Shown here one piece after another: positions 22,532-29,433 of a DNA stretch of 34,176 nt. Below the pieces are notes generated by a model that ran no database searches, was not told where the DNA came from, and saw only the letters and a list, made by a program, of their open reading frames with translations. The number at the start of each line of letters is the position of its first letter. Positions within the stretch are counted from its first letter, which is position 1. Position numbers and translations under genes: made by a program. Source of the DNA: Aeromonas salmonicida subsp. salmonicida (GTDB lineage: Bacteria > Pseudomonadota > Gammaproteobacteria > Enterobacterales > Aeromonadaceae). Location: the NCBI RefSeq assembly GCF_001643305.1, contig NZ_LSGW01000037.1, forward strand, positions 1 through 34,176, written 5' to 3'.

Positions 22532-22563
22532 AAACAGCCCCGCATCTGCGGGGCTGTTTTTTA
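22532..22563 (+). terminator. Rho-independent terminator of gltBD
   Basis: AAACAGCCCCGCA pairs with TGCGGGGCTGTTT, a long perfect stem followed by TTTTTT, about 30 bases after the gltD stop. The stem would also fold on the other strand and could stop transcripts arriving from the convergent soxR-side operon, although the U tract there is poorer. Confidence 0.92.
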
Positions 22564-22594
22564 GGTGACATACGCGCGCCAGCTGACGGATGCA

Positions 22595-23005
22595 TCAGGC
22601 CGGTTGCGGCTCCCGGGGAATGGGGGTCACCCAGGGGCGACGCCAGCGGGGTGCCTCGTAGAGATCAGGCCAGAACTCGGTCTGACGCGAGATGACATTG
22701 CCGCGCACTGTGTGAAAGGTAATGGCGCGAGCCTGCACCTCACCATCGGTGATCAACACCTCGGTCACGACTTCACCGCCCTGCTCCAGTAGCCGGACCA
22801 CGTCAAAACTCCAGGGGCCTGCCGCCGGATAGCGGCGGTTGATCTCGACAAAGTTGCAGCGCCCCTCGATGCGTTCCCCCGACTGCGGCCAGTCACAGAT
22901 AAAATCATCGCCGAGCCAGCGGGCCGCCCTCGAAAAATCATTGCTTTGCATGGCCTGCCAATAGGCTTCTACCACTGCTTTTGGTTCCATGGTTCTGAAC
23001 TCCAT
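22595..23005 (-). CDS. SnoaL/NTF2-like domain protein
   Basis: A 136-residue protein with the small cone-shaped NTF2-like fold signature. An N-terminal helix pair (EAYWQAMQSNDFSRAARWLGDDF) is followed by strands typical of SnoaL-like cyclases and ketosteroid-isomerase relatives (GRCNFVEINRRYP, then VITDGEVQARAITFHTVRG). Such proteins often bind or isomerise small polycyclic or aromatic molecules, but many have no assigned activity. ATG 23005 has GGGAGAG 9 bases upstream and begins 2 bases after the stop of the methyltransferase gene (TGA-GC-ATG). The two are surely co-translated. It is the last gene of the soxR-side operon. Confidence 0.75.
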   Translation of the reverse strand: MEFRTMEPKAVVEAYWQAMQSNDFSRAARWLGDDFICDWPQSGERIEGRCNFVEINRRYPAAGPWSFDVVRLLEQGGEVVTEVLITDGEVQARAITFHTVRGNVISRQTEFWPDLYEAPRWRRPWVTPIPREPQPA

Positions 23006-23007
23006 GC

Positions 23008-23595
23008 TCACTCTCCCGACAAACTCACCACCAGCCACTCCCCCTTGCCAACAGGCACCAGCGAGGTCGCAAAGGCCGGATCACGCTGCACCTCTCCCAT
23101 CCACACTGCCAACTCATACCGATGGGAGATGGCATTGTCCACCACCAGCAGACCACGGGGGGCCAGCAGGCGCTGGATCTGTGGCCACCAGACACGATAG
23201 CGCTGGCGATCCGAGTCCAGGAAGATGAGCTGATAACCGGCCTCTGGCAAAGTGGGCAACAGGGTTTCAGCCTCCCCCGCCAACTGGGTGATCCAGGGGC
23301 TCAGGCCGGCACGCTGAAAGTTGATATCAGCCAGTTCACGCTTGCCCTCATCCCGCTCTATGGTGGTGACCCGGCCATTGAGCCTTTGCACCGCTTCGGC
23401 CAGCCAGAGAGTGGAATAACCGTTGGAGGTGCCAATCTCCAGTACGGCCTCAGCCCCCCGCGTCTGTACCAGTACCGCCAACAACTCGCCGGTATCGCGG
23501 GTGATATTGAGCATCTTGCTGCCACGGGTCGGCTGCGCATTATCGTTGCGCTCGCCAAACTGTTCCAACTCCCGTTTAAGCTGTTGCAATGCCAT
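23008..23595 (-). CDS. SAM-dependent O-methyltransferase
   Basis: A 195-residue class I methyltransferase of the catechol/caffeoyl-CoA O-methyltransferase type. The SAM-binding motif is AVLEIGTSNGYSTLWLA (about residues 48-64). The acidic strand VTTIERDEGK and the metal-binding-type FLDSDRQRY and VVDNAI motifs follow in order. The substrate is unknown. ATG 23595 is preceded by AAGGAGGAGAC, an excellent ribosome site, so the 20-codon upstream extension of the frame is not used. It lies 62 bp after soxR and is coupled to the SnoaL-like gene. Confidence 0.82.
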   Translation of the reverse strand: MALQQLKRELEQFGERNDNAQPTRGSKMLNITRDTGELLAVLVQTRGAEAVLEIGTSNGYSTLWLAEAVQRLNGRVTTIERDEGKRELADINFQRAGLSPWITQLAGEAETLLPTLPEAGYQLIFLDSDRQRYRVWWPQIQRLLAPRGLLVVDNAISHRYELAVWMGEVQRDPAFATSLVPVGKGEWLVVSLSGE

Positions 23596-23657
23596 GTCTC
23601 CTCCTTGCTCATTACGCAGGTCGCCCAGTGCATGGCATGCCGGGTCGACTCTCATGT

Positions 23658-24137
23658 TTATTGTTCTTCTGATCCCGGGTCGGATGGCGGCACATCCCCC
23701 AGCAGATAACGGGGGCCGGTGCCCTGTCCGGCAGCCTGATCATCCGGGTTGTAAAGGGCGCAGTGCTCAAGGGACAGGCAACCACAACCAATACAGGAGG
23801 TGAGCTTGCCTTTGAGCTGCACCAAAGCCTCGATGCGCTGATCAAGCAGGCCCTGCCACTGGCTGGCTATCTGCTCCCAATCGCTGCGATCCGGAGTGCG
23901 GCCATCTGGCAAGCCGGCGAGGGCATCGGCAATCTCGCCAAGGCTCAACCCCATCCCCTGCGCCACCCGGATGAAGGCTATCCGGCGCAGCGCATCCTGC
24001 GGATAGAGGCGCTGGCTGCCATCGCTGCGCACGCTGCTGATCAACCCCTTCTGCTCGTAAAAACGCAAGGCACTGGCATTGACCCCGGCGCGCTTCGCTA
24101 TCTGACCTATGGCTAACCACTTGCGATCCGTTTTCAC
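23658..24137 (-). CDS. soxR: SoxR, redox-sensing MerR-family activator
   Basis: A 159-residue MerR-family regulator with a [2Fe-2S] cluster that is oxidised by redox-cycling compounds. The winged-helix DNA-binding region is at residues 9-50 (IGQIAKRAGVNASALRFYEQKGLI). A coiled-coil dimer helix follows, then the cluster motif CIGCGCLSLEHC (Cys115, 118, 120, 126), exactly the SoxR spacing CX2CXCX5C. The start is a GTG at 24137, with GAGG 6 bases upstream. An ATG-initiated reading far upstream would cross the divergent promoter and the divergent gene, and is rejected. The ribosome site is formed by the operator's own half-site sequence, which allows autoregulation. Confidence 0.93.
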   Translation of the reverse strand: MKTDRKWLAIGQIAKRAGVNASALRFYEQKGLISSVRSDGSQRLYPQDALRRIAFIRVAQGMGLSLGEIADALAGLPDGRTPDRSDWEQIASQWQGLLDQRIEALVQLKGKLTSCIGCGCLSLEHCALYNPDDQAAGQGTGPRYLLGDVPPSDPGSEEQ

Positions 24138-24139
24138 CC

Positions 24140-24170
24140 TTGACCTCAAGTTAGCTTTAACTTGCACAAT
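24140..24170 (+). promoter_or_regulatory. SoxR-type operator-promoter for the questin-oxidase gene
   Basis: TTGACC (24140-24145) and CACAAT (24165-24170) are separated by exactly 19 bp, the overlong spacer typical of MerR-family targets. The spacer holds the inverted repeat CAAGTTA-GCTT-TAACTTG (24147-24164). Relative to the -35, its left half CCTCAAGTTA matches the E. coli soxS operator in register, and 14 of 18 positions of that site are shared. The same dyad lies immediately before the soxR start codon on the other strand, so one dimer could govern both directions. Confidence 0.8.
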
Positions 24171-24197
24171 CCTGTCTCCCCTCGCAAAAGGAGTCAA

Positions 24198-25193
24198 ATG
24201 ATTATGCATCATCTTCACCACTTGCTCGATGCCAACCGGGCTTTTGCCCTCAACGGCAAAGGCACCACCAACCACTGCCCCATGGCGCTGCACGCCCTGC
24301 ATGAGATGGGTGCAAGCCCCCGCCAGTTGCAGCATTTCTTCGATCATTGGCAGGCAACCCATGCGCTGCCGAGCGGGGAAACAAGTCAGGACGAGGATGA
24401 AATCCGTTTCGTACGACTGCGTCAGCAGTTGGCAGACCGGATTGCCGCCGAGGGCTGGTTGCCTCTCTTCGAGACCCTGCTGGCCAGGCGCCTCTCACCG
24501 GCGGGAGGCGCCTTCCATCCTCTTATTCGCTTCGCCTGTGCCCTGGAAAATGGTCATGTGGGAGAGCTGGCTGCGGCACTGGCCGCCTGGCAGTGCAGCC
24601 CCCTGATACTGCCCGCCGGAGAAGCCGCGCCCAGCCGGGATGTCGCCAGCCTGCTGGCCGGGCTCTCCGAACAGTGGGAGGGTGCGAGCTGGCAGGGCGA
24701 GTGGATCACGGGTCGATTGCAGCAGGTGGCAGAGGCGCCGCGCTGGCCGGGCACGCTGCCGCAAACGCTCGCCGAGTCATCGTCCGTTTTGACACAACTG
24801 GCCGAGGTGGCCCTGCCGCTCTATTGGCAAACCAGCAATTTTACCGTGCTGCACATGGTGACCGGCAGCCGGGCCGCAGCCATTGTCGCAACGCAGTTGC
24901 CCAGCGAGTGGCAAGGGCAGTGGCAGACCTTGATGTGGCAGGCGGTGGCGGCGGCTTATATCACGGTCGGGGCTCCGCACCTGCGTCCCCAGACATGGCC
25001 CGCCTGCAACGGATTATCCTGGCAGCAAGTGTTGGAACGGGCGCTCGCCAGTCTGGACGATCATGTGATCAAGCTGGTGCACTGCTGCTGGCGGGAACAG
25101 GCAAGCAGACCCGGCGATGCATCCCGCTATCTGGCAGTCGCGGCCCGCGCTGTGGGGCTGCTGAAGGCAGCAAACGGGCGTGATGCCGCTTAG
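24198..25193 (+). CDS. Questin-oxidase-family (DUF4243) protein
   Basis: A 331-residue protein of the questin oxidase/AflY family. In fungi, members oxidatively open anthraquinone rings in aromatic polyketide pathways. Bacterial members are largely uncharacterised. Family hallmarks seen are LLDANRAFALNGKGTTNHCPMALHAL near the N-terminus (with His26), then FHPLIRFACALENG and FTVLHMVTGSRAA. The sequence reads as soluble. AAGGAG precedes two candidate starts, ATG 24198 (4 bases away) and ATG 24204 (10 bases away). I use the first. It is divergent from soxR and transcribed from a SoxR-type promoter. Its stop codon overlaps that of the convergent small gene at 25190. Confidence 0.8.
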   Translation: MIMHHLHHLLDANRAFALNGKGTTNHCPMALHALHEMGASPRQLQHFFDHWQATHALPSGETSQDEDEIRFVRLRQQLADRIAAEGWLPLFETLLARRLSPAGGAFHPLIRFACALENGHVGELAAALAAWQCSPLILPAGEAAPSRDVASLLAGLSEQWEGASWQGEWITGRLQQVAEAPRWPGTLPQTLAESSSVLTQLAEVALPLYWQTSNFTVLHMVTGSRAAAIVATQLPSEWQGQWQTLMWQAVAAAYITVGAPHLRPQTWPACNGLSWQQVLERALASLDDHVIKLVHCCWREQASRPGDASRYLAVAARAVGLLKAANGRDAA

Positions 25194-25624
25194 GGTGCCG
25201 CCAACCGGGTGAAACTGATGGCGGGGCAGCTGGGGGCGACCCCCTGGGTCAGGGTCAAGGGCTGGGCGCGGTAGCTGAGGTTATAGAGGCCTGGCCGGGA
25301 CAAATCGTAGACCTGGGTCAGATCTGCATCCGCCTGGCTCTGCTGGCCCGCCCCCAGAATGAAGAAGTCATCGGCACCGGGTTCGCCACGCTTGGCGAGC
25401 GGTCCTTTGTAAACCAGCGGCTGATTGTCGAGGGTGAGATCGATGGCATCGGCGAACCAGCCTTCGAACGGGGTGAACCAGCTCAACACCTCGAGCGGCC
25501 CCTCCCCCTTGTTGGTCAAGGTCATCACCAGGGGCAAGGGCTCGTTCACCCGGCTGTGTGCCTTGACCGACAGTTCACACTGCAGGGGAGCAAGCGCGAG
25601 GGTGGTGAGCAAGAGTGTCATCAT
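25190..25624 (-). CDS. Small exported protein homologous to the M35 protease propeptide
   Basis: A 144-residue protein with a short hydrophobic leader (MMTLLLTTLALAPL). Its body aligns along its length with the N-terminal domain of the protease encoded just upstream. Shared blocks are LTLTN(T/K)G..P...L.W, then QP..Y.G.L.KR..P..(D)F....AGQS, then YD.S..G.Y...YR. The catalytic domain is absent. Two Cys residues (after the leader and near the C-terminus) could pair. It probably binds the protease as an inhibitor, immunity factor or folding helper. That role is inferred. AAGGAGG precedes ATG 25624. A terminator hairpin separates it from the protease gene, so its expression may depend on read-through. 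Confidence 0.7.
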   Translation of the reverse strand: MMTLLLTTLALAPLQCELSVKAHSRVNEPLPLVMTLTNKGEGPLEVLSWFTPFEGWFADAIDLTLDNQPLVYKGPLAKRGEPGADDFFILGAGQQSQADADLTQVYDLSRPGLYNLSYRAQPLTLTQGVAPSCPAISFTRLAAP

Positions 25625-25642
25625 GGAGCCTCCTTCAGCATC

Positions 25643-25663
25643 AAAAAGGGGCCTTGCGGCCCC
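25643..25663 (-). terminator. Terminator between the M35 protease and its propeptide-like partner
   Basis: On the minus strand the stem GGGGCC/GGCCCC with loop GCAA is followed by TTTTT, starting 10 bases after the protease stop codon. It lies just before the ribosome site of the downstream gene, so it would limit but perhaps not abolish transcription of that gene. Confidence 0.8.
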
Positions 25664-25673
25664 TGTCAGCGGA

Positions 25674-26715
25674 TCAGTTTTCGCTCGGGGTATTCTCGGC
25701 GAAGTATTCATGATTGTCGGCGTTGTTGAGCGCCTTGACCGGATCCGTCTTCGCCAGATTGCGGGCATTGGCCTGACCGTAACCCAGATCGTCGGTGCCT
25801 GCCACCACGTTGAAGTGACTCAGCTCATGGACTATGGTGCCGGCACGGGAATCGCTCCCGGTGACGGGCGCCGTCCAGAAGCTCTTGCACAGATAGACCT
25901 TGTAGGGTTGATCCGGATAGACGTAGGCGAAGTAGCTCTGCTTGCAGCTGCAGTCAAAGGTGAGCGGCTTGTTGTCGATGGCATCCTTGATCTTGCTGAA
26001 GTTCGTCTCGGCCTGATCCCAACGGGCACTGCTATAGGCCCCGAACCAGCTGCGATAGCGCTGGCCATCGGGCTTGTCGACCGCCAGATAGCTGCTGGCG
26101 TTGTTGCTGATGCCACTGGCGGCATCCAGCGCCGTCAACAGATCGCTCTTCTGGGTGTTGGTGCAGCGTCCGCTGAAACTGACAGAACCGGCAACAGCCT
26201 GGGGCTCGGCGGCGGCCACCTTGGCTTGAACCCGCTCATCGTTCACCCCCTCCACCCACAGGGTGATGGCGTTGGACTCGCTCGCCTGGGCCTGTTTGGC
26301 CCTTGGCCGCTTTCGTCGTCCCCGGCAGAGCCGGCAGCTGATAGCGGATGCTGTACTGACCCTGAGCACTCATGTCATAGAGACCCGACACTTCCGCCTG
26401 CACCGTCAGACTCTGGCCAGCCTTGATCAACTGGAAATCCTTGTCGGTTGGCGCCGCACGCTTGATCAGCGCCCCCTCATAGCTGACCGGTTGACCATCC
26501 CGCTCCACCAAAAACAGGGGGGCATCGTCGCTGCCCGGCAGTTGCCACTTGAGCAGACGGATAGGCTTGTCACCCGTGTTGGTCAATGTCAGGTTGACGC
26601 GCACGTCGTCTGTGCTGCCATCCACCAGGGTGAGTTGGGCATCGAGCCCTGCGGCGCAGAGCGGGGAAGCCAGCACACCGGCCAGCAGCAAGGCTATTGG
26701 AGTCACTTTCATCAT
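25674..26715 (-). pseudogene. M35 (aspzincin) metalloprotease, AsaP1/EprA type, frameshifted
   Basis: This is a secreted zinc endopeptidase of about 346 residues when repaired. The first frame (26236-26715) has a signal peptide (MMKVTPIALLLAGVLASPLCAA) and a beta-rich propeptide domain. The second (25674 to about 26300) has the catalytic domain with HELSH and the distal GTDDLGYG motif, the HExxH plus GTxDxxYG signature of aspzincins. Aeromonas AsaP1, a toxic peptidase, has nearly the same length and layout. The frames join at GGG (CCC 26300-26302 on the plus strand). Removing one G gives ...TTKAAKAKQAQASESNAI. As written, the product stops before the catalytic domain. GAGGAA precedes ATG 26715. 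Confidence 0.85.
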
Positions 26716-26820
26716 GTTTCCTCATTCATTGAGTGTCGCCATCAGGCGGTTTGCTTCCTTAAGGCCCTCTTTGGGGCCCACTCACCCTAGAGCAGAAATT
26801 TTCCACCACCATCCCACCAT

Positions 26821-26849
26821 ATGGGGGACGCCCCCCATCAGAGGGGGGC
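26821..26849. repeat. Two overlapping, mutually exclusive hairpins
   Basis: ATGGGGG (26821-26827) pairs with CCCCCAT (26832-26838). The same C-run, as GCCCCCC (26830-26836), pairs instead with GGGGGGC (26843-26849). Each stem is 7 bp, and only one can form at a time. They lie about 105 bases before the protease start. Confidence 0.7.
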
Positions 26850-26927
26850 AAGATGCAGGCGCGCTGCCATGCGACACATTTCGAACGACAAAACGGGAAT
26901 CCGCTGGCCGTATCACGCAGCCCCTTT

Positions 26928-26968
26928 GGTTCCTGTAAAAGGTGCTTGTAAAAAGGTTCCTGTAAAAA
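26928..26968. repeat. Three-copy 14-bp tandem repeat
   Basis: GGTTCCTGTAAAA (one A shorter), GGTGCTTGTAAAAA and GGTTCCTGTAAAAA stand head to tail between the DUF2913 terminator and the protease leader. Copies one and three are identical except for the missing A. The function is unknown. Confidence 0.85.
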
Positions 26969-27025
26969 TTTCGCTTTTGCTCTCGCCTCACCCGGCCAAG
27001 CCCGCCAGCACCATCATTGGCGCAT

Positions 27026-27053
27026 AAAAAACCCCGGCGCCAGGCCGGGGTTT
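27026..27053 (-). terminator. Rho-independent terminator of the DUF2913 gene
   Basis: On the minus strand AAACCCCGGC pairs with GCCGGGGTTT across a short loop and runs into TTTTTT, about 30 bases after the stop codon. Confidence 0.92.
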
Positions 27054-27081
27054 GGGAACAACAGAGGGAAGAGGCTCTCCG

Positions 27082-27726
27082 TCAGGCTTTCGCCTCGGCC
27101 AGCAGCGCCAGCGCGGGCTGCAAGTTGGCGGGCACCAGACGGTACGCCTTGTGGTGCTTGACCAGAGTGACCTTCTTGTTGCCCTGGCTCAGCAGCAGAC
27201 CATGGTGAAAGGCCGCTTGCGCCAGCCTGGCTTCATCACCACGCACGTACAGGGTCAAGGGTTTGATCAGCTCACCCTGCACTATGTGCTCGCCATATTC
27301 GCAACTGGAGATCACCAGACTGGATTGGCCCGGTCCCTGCAAGCGCAGCTTGGCGTTCACCTCGCTGTCGGTAAACACCAACCAACCCGCAGCTTCCAGC
27401 TCGGCCAGCAGGGCGGCAAGCCTGGTGCCGAGCTGTTGTGAGTCCGCCTGCACCCGGGCGTACTGGAAGGCGATGCGCTCCAGCAGGCCCTTGAGATCGG
27501 CACCGGCCCCCAGGGTACGGCCCTGCTGGATCCAGCCTTTCAGATCCTCCATCACCAGACGGGAGAAACGCTTCTCCTTGAGGGAGTCCGCCATCCAGGT
27601 GCAGAGAAAATGGCTCTCCTGGGCAGGGGTACGCTTGCCCGCCTTCTGCTCGGCGGTGCGCGCCAGCTCGGCAAGGCTCTGGGTGGCCATGTCGAGCAGG
27701 GCCTGATTGTAGTTGGGAGGTGTCAT
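27082..27726 (-). CDS. DUF2913-family protein
   Basis: A 214-residue cytoplasmic protein resembling the DUF2913 family found in Vibrio and Aeromonas. Its function is not known. It has an alpha-helical N-terminal half (LLDMATQSLAELARTAEQKAGKRTPAQESHF begins it) and a mixed C-terminal half with a Lys/His-rich segment (GNKKVTLVKHHKAYRLVP). No signal peptide or membrane helix is visible. GTG 27729 and ATG 27726 are adjacent. GAGG stands 7 bases before the ATG, which I prefer. It has its own terminator and follows the helicase gene's terminator, so it is probably monocistronic. Confidence 0.7.
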   Translation of the reverse strand: MTPPNYNQALLDMATQSLAELARTAEQKAGKRTPAQESHFLCTWMADSLKEKRFSRLVMEDLKGWIQQGRTLGAGADLKGLLERIAFQYARVQADSQQLGTRLAALLAELEAAGWLVFTDSEVNAKLRLQGPGQSSLVISSCEYGEHIVQGELIKPLTLYVRGDEARLAQAAFHHGLLLSQGNKKVTLVKHHKAYRLVPANLQPALALLAEAKA

Positions 27727-27775
27727 CACGAGTCCTCAGAGAGACGGGCGGGCCAGGGGCCGGGTCATCAACAGC

Positions 27776-27801
27776 ATAAAGGCGCCAGTGGCGCCTTTAT
27801 A
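27776..27801 (-). terminator. Hairpin after the DEAD-box helicase gene
   Basis: ATAAAGGCGCC and GGCGCCTTTAT form an 11-bp perfect stem with a 3-base loop about 65 bases after the helicase stop. The stem ends in a short T run on either strand. It is most likely the helicase terminator. Confidence 0.7.
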
Positions 27802-27863
27802 TACAAAATCACCCCTCCCGGTCTGCCCTGACAAGGGGAAGGCCCGGATGGGGTTGGGCGCGC

Positions 27864-29159
27864 TTATTTCGGCTGGCGCGGCTTCTTCATTGCCGCGAGA
27901 CGCTTGAGGCGCTGACCCTGCAGCTTGGCTTCGGCCATGGCCTGGGCGGCGGCGTTGTCTTCACGCTGGGGACGCTTGCCGAAGCGACGACGCTCCTGCA
28001 ACTGCTTGATCAGCTCGTCACGGTTGCCCACTTCGTAGCCCTTCGCCATGACACGGCGGATCTTCTGGCCGATCAGCGCCTCGATCTCGAGCAGGGTGCG
28101 CTCTTCTTCGCGGCTGACGAAGGAGATGGCCATGCCACTCTTGCCGGCGCGGCCGGTACGGCCAATGCGGTGCACGTAATCTTCGGCCAGGAACGGCAGA
28201 TCGTAGTTGACCACGTACTGCAGATCCGGGATGTCCAGACCACGGGCGGCCACTTCGGTGGCGACCAGCACCCGCAGCTTGCCTTCGGTGAATTCGCGCA
28301 GGGCGCGGCGACGGCTGCCCTGGGCCTTGTCACCATGCACAACGGCAGACTTGATGCCATCCAGGTTCAGCTCGGCCACCAGCTCGTCACAGCTTTCGCG
28401 GGTACTGGCAAACACCAGCACCTGCGGCCAGTTCTGCTTGCCAATCAGCTCGGAGAGCAGCTCGCGCTTGCGCTTCTGCTCCACCGGATAGACGGTGTGA
28501 GTAACGGTATCGGCGGTGGAGTTCTGCTTGTTGACGCTGATGATCTGCGGCTTGTCCAACATGACGTTGGCCAGCTTCTTCACCCCGTCGGAGAAAGTGG
28601 CAGAGAACAGCAGGTTCTGGCGTTCCTTGTTGACCGCTTGCAGGATCTGCTGCACATCGGCGCTAAAGCCCATGTCGAGGATGCGATCCGCTTCGTCCAG
28701 CACCAGACACTCGACGCCTGACAGGCTGAGGTTGCAGGCGGTCAGGTGCTCCAGCAGACGACCCGGGGTCGCCACTATGATGTGAGCACCCGCTTTCAGC
28801 TTCTTGGCCTGCACATCCTGCTTGCCGCCGCCAACGAGCGTCAGTACGGTCACATCCAGGTACTTGGCAAAATCATTGATGTTGCTCGCCACCTGGGCCG
28901 CCAGCTCGCGAGTCGGGGTCAGGATCAACACGCGGGCATTGGACGGCTGCAGCTCGGCCGGCTTGTCCACCAGGCGCTGCAATATCGGCAGGGCGAAGGC
29001 GGCAGTCTTGCCGGTCCCCGTCTGGGCGCTGGCCAGCACATCGAGACCGCGACGGATAGTCGGGATCGCCTGGCGCTGCACAGGGGTCATCTCCTGATAA
29101 CCGCAATCTGAGACAGCACGCAAAATCTCGGGGGCAAAATCGAACGATTCAAATCTCAT
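27864..29159 (-). CDS. DEAD-box RNA helicase, RhlE-like
   Basis: A 431-residue ATP-dependent RNA helicase. All canonical motifs are present: Q motif (Phe and Gln in GYQEMTPVQRQAIP), I AQTGTGKT, Ia PTRELA, Ib TPGRLLEH, II DEAD in LVLDEADRILD, III SAT and VI HRIGRTGR. ARGLDIPD is present as in the second RecA domain. The C-terminal 60 residues are basic (KRPQREDN...MKKPRQPK), suited to RNA binding. It resembles RhlE more than SrmB or DeaD. Its cellular role, in ribosome assembly or RNA turnover, is inferred from the family. ATG 29159 has AGGAA 7 bases upstream. The frame runs 50 codons further upstream without a family match. Confidence 0.9.
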   Translation of the reverse strand: MRFESFDFAPEILRAVSDCGYQEMTPVQRQAIPTIRRGLDVLASAQTGTGKTAAFALPILQRLVDKPAELQPSNARVLILTPTRELAAQVASNINDFAKYLDVTVLTLVGGGKQDVQAKKLKAGAHIIVATPGRLLEHLTACNLSLSGVECLVLDEADRILDMGFSADVQQILQAVNKERQNLLFSATFSDGVKKLANVMLDKPQIISVNKQNSTADTVTHTVYPVEQKRKRELLSELIGKQNWPQVLVFASTRESCDELVAELNLDGIKSAVVHGDKAQGSRRRALREFTEGKLRVLVATEVAARGLDIPDLQYVVNYDLPFLAEDYVHRIGRTGRAGKSGMAISFVSREEERTLLEIEALIGQKIRRVMAKGYEVGNRDELIKQLQERRRFGKRPQREDNAAAQAMAEAKLQGQRLKRLAAMKKPRQPK

Positions 29160-29354
29160 AATGGGTTCCTGTGTTCCAGCTGGACTGTGTTTGGCTTGCG
29201 GCTCGGCGTAGGCGAGGCGGAGGTTGATACCACCGGTGGCTGCGTCCGACATCAAGTCAGAAAATGAGCCGGAAAATGGCGGGCGCGAAGTGTAACAGAT
29301 AGGCATCACAAATTCTGCCTCAAATGGCCTGAGTTTTTATCCTGTCACGAGAAA

Positions 29355-29417
29355 GGTGCCGACAAAGAGAGCCGCATCACTGGCATCGGCCAGTGCAGCC
29401 CTGCCCCCATCGGCACC
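29355..29417. repeat. Nested inverted repeats between speG and the helicase gene
   Basis: GGTGCCGA (29355-29362) is complementary to TCGGCACC (29410-29417). Between them CACTGGC (29378-29384) pairs with GCCAGTG (29389-29395) around the loop ATCG. No T-run follows. It may be an RNA structure in the speG 3' end or helicase leader, or a weak terminator. Confidence 0.5.
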
Positions 29418-29433
29418 AGAATGTCAGGAAACG

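Larger units (their letters stand above)
26716..27081. other. Upstream region of the M35 protease
   Basis: No gene is supported here. The region holds the protease promoter and leader (minus strand), two mutually exclusive G/C hairpins at 26821-26849, a three-copy 14-bp tandem repeat at 26928-26968 and the terminator of the DUF2913 gene at its far end. I did not find a clear -35/-10 pair. Confidence 0.5.

Noticed and set aside
24138..24362. N-terminal extension of soxR (75 codons)
   Set aside because: It would run through the divergent promoter, the operator and the start of the questin-oxidase gene. SoxR homology starts at the GTG 24137.
25625..25768. 48-codon upstream extension of the propeptide-like gene
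   Set aside because: It overlaps the terminator and the protease coding end, is Arg-rich without similarity, and AAGGAGG stands before the inner ATG.
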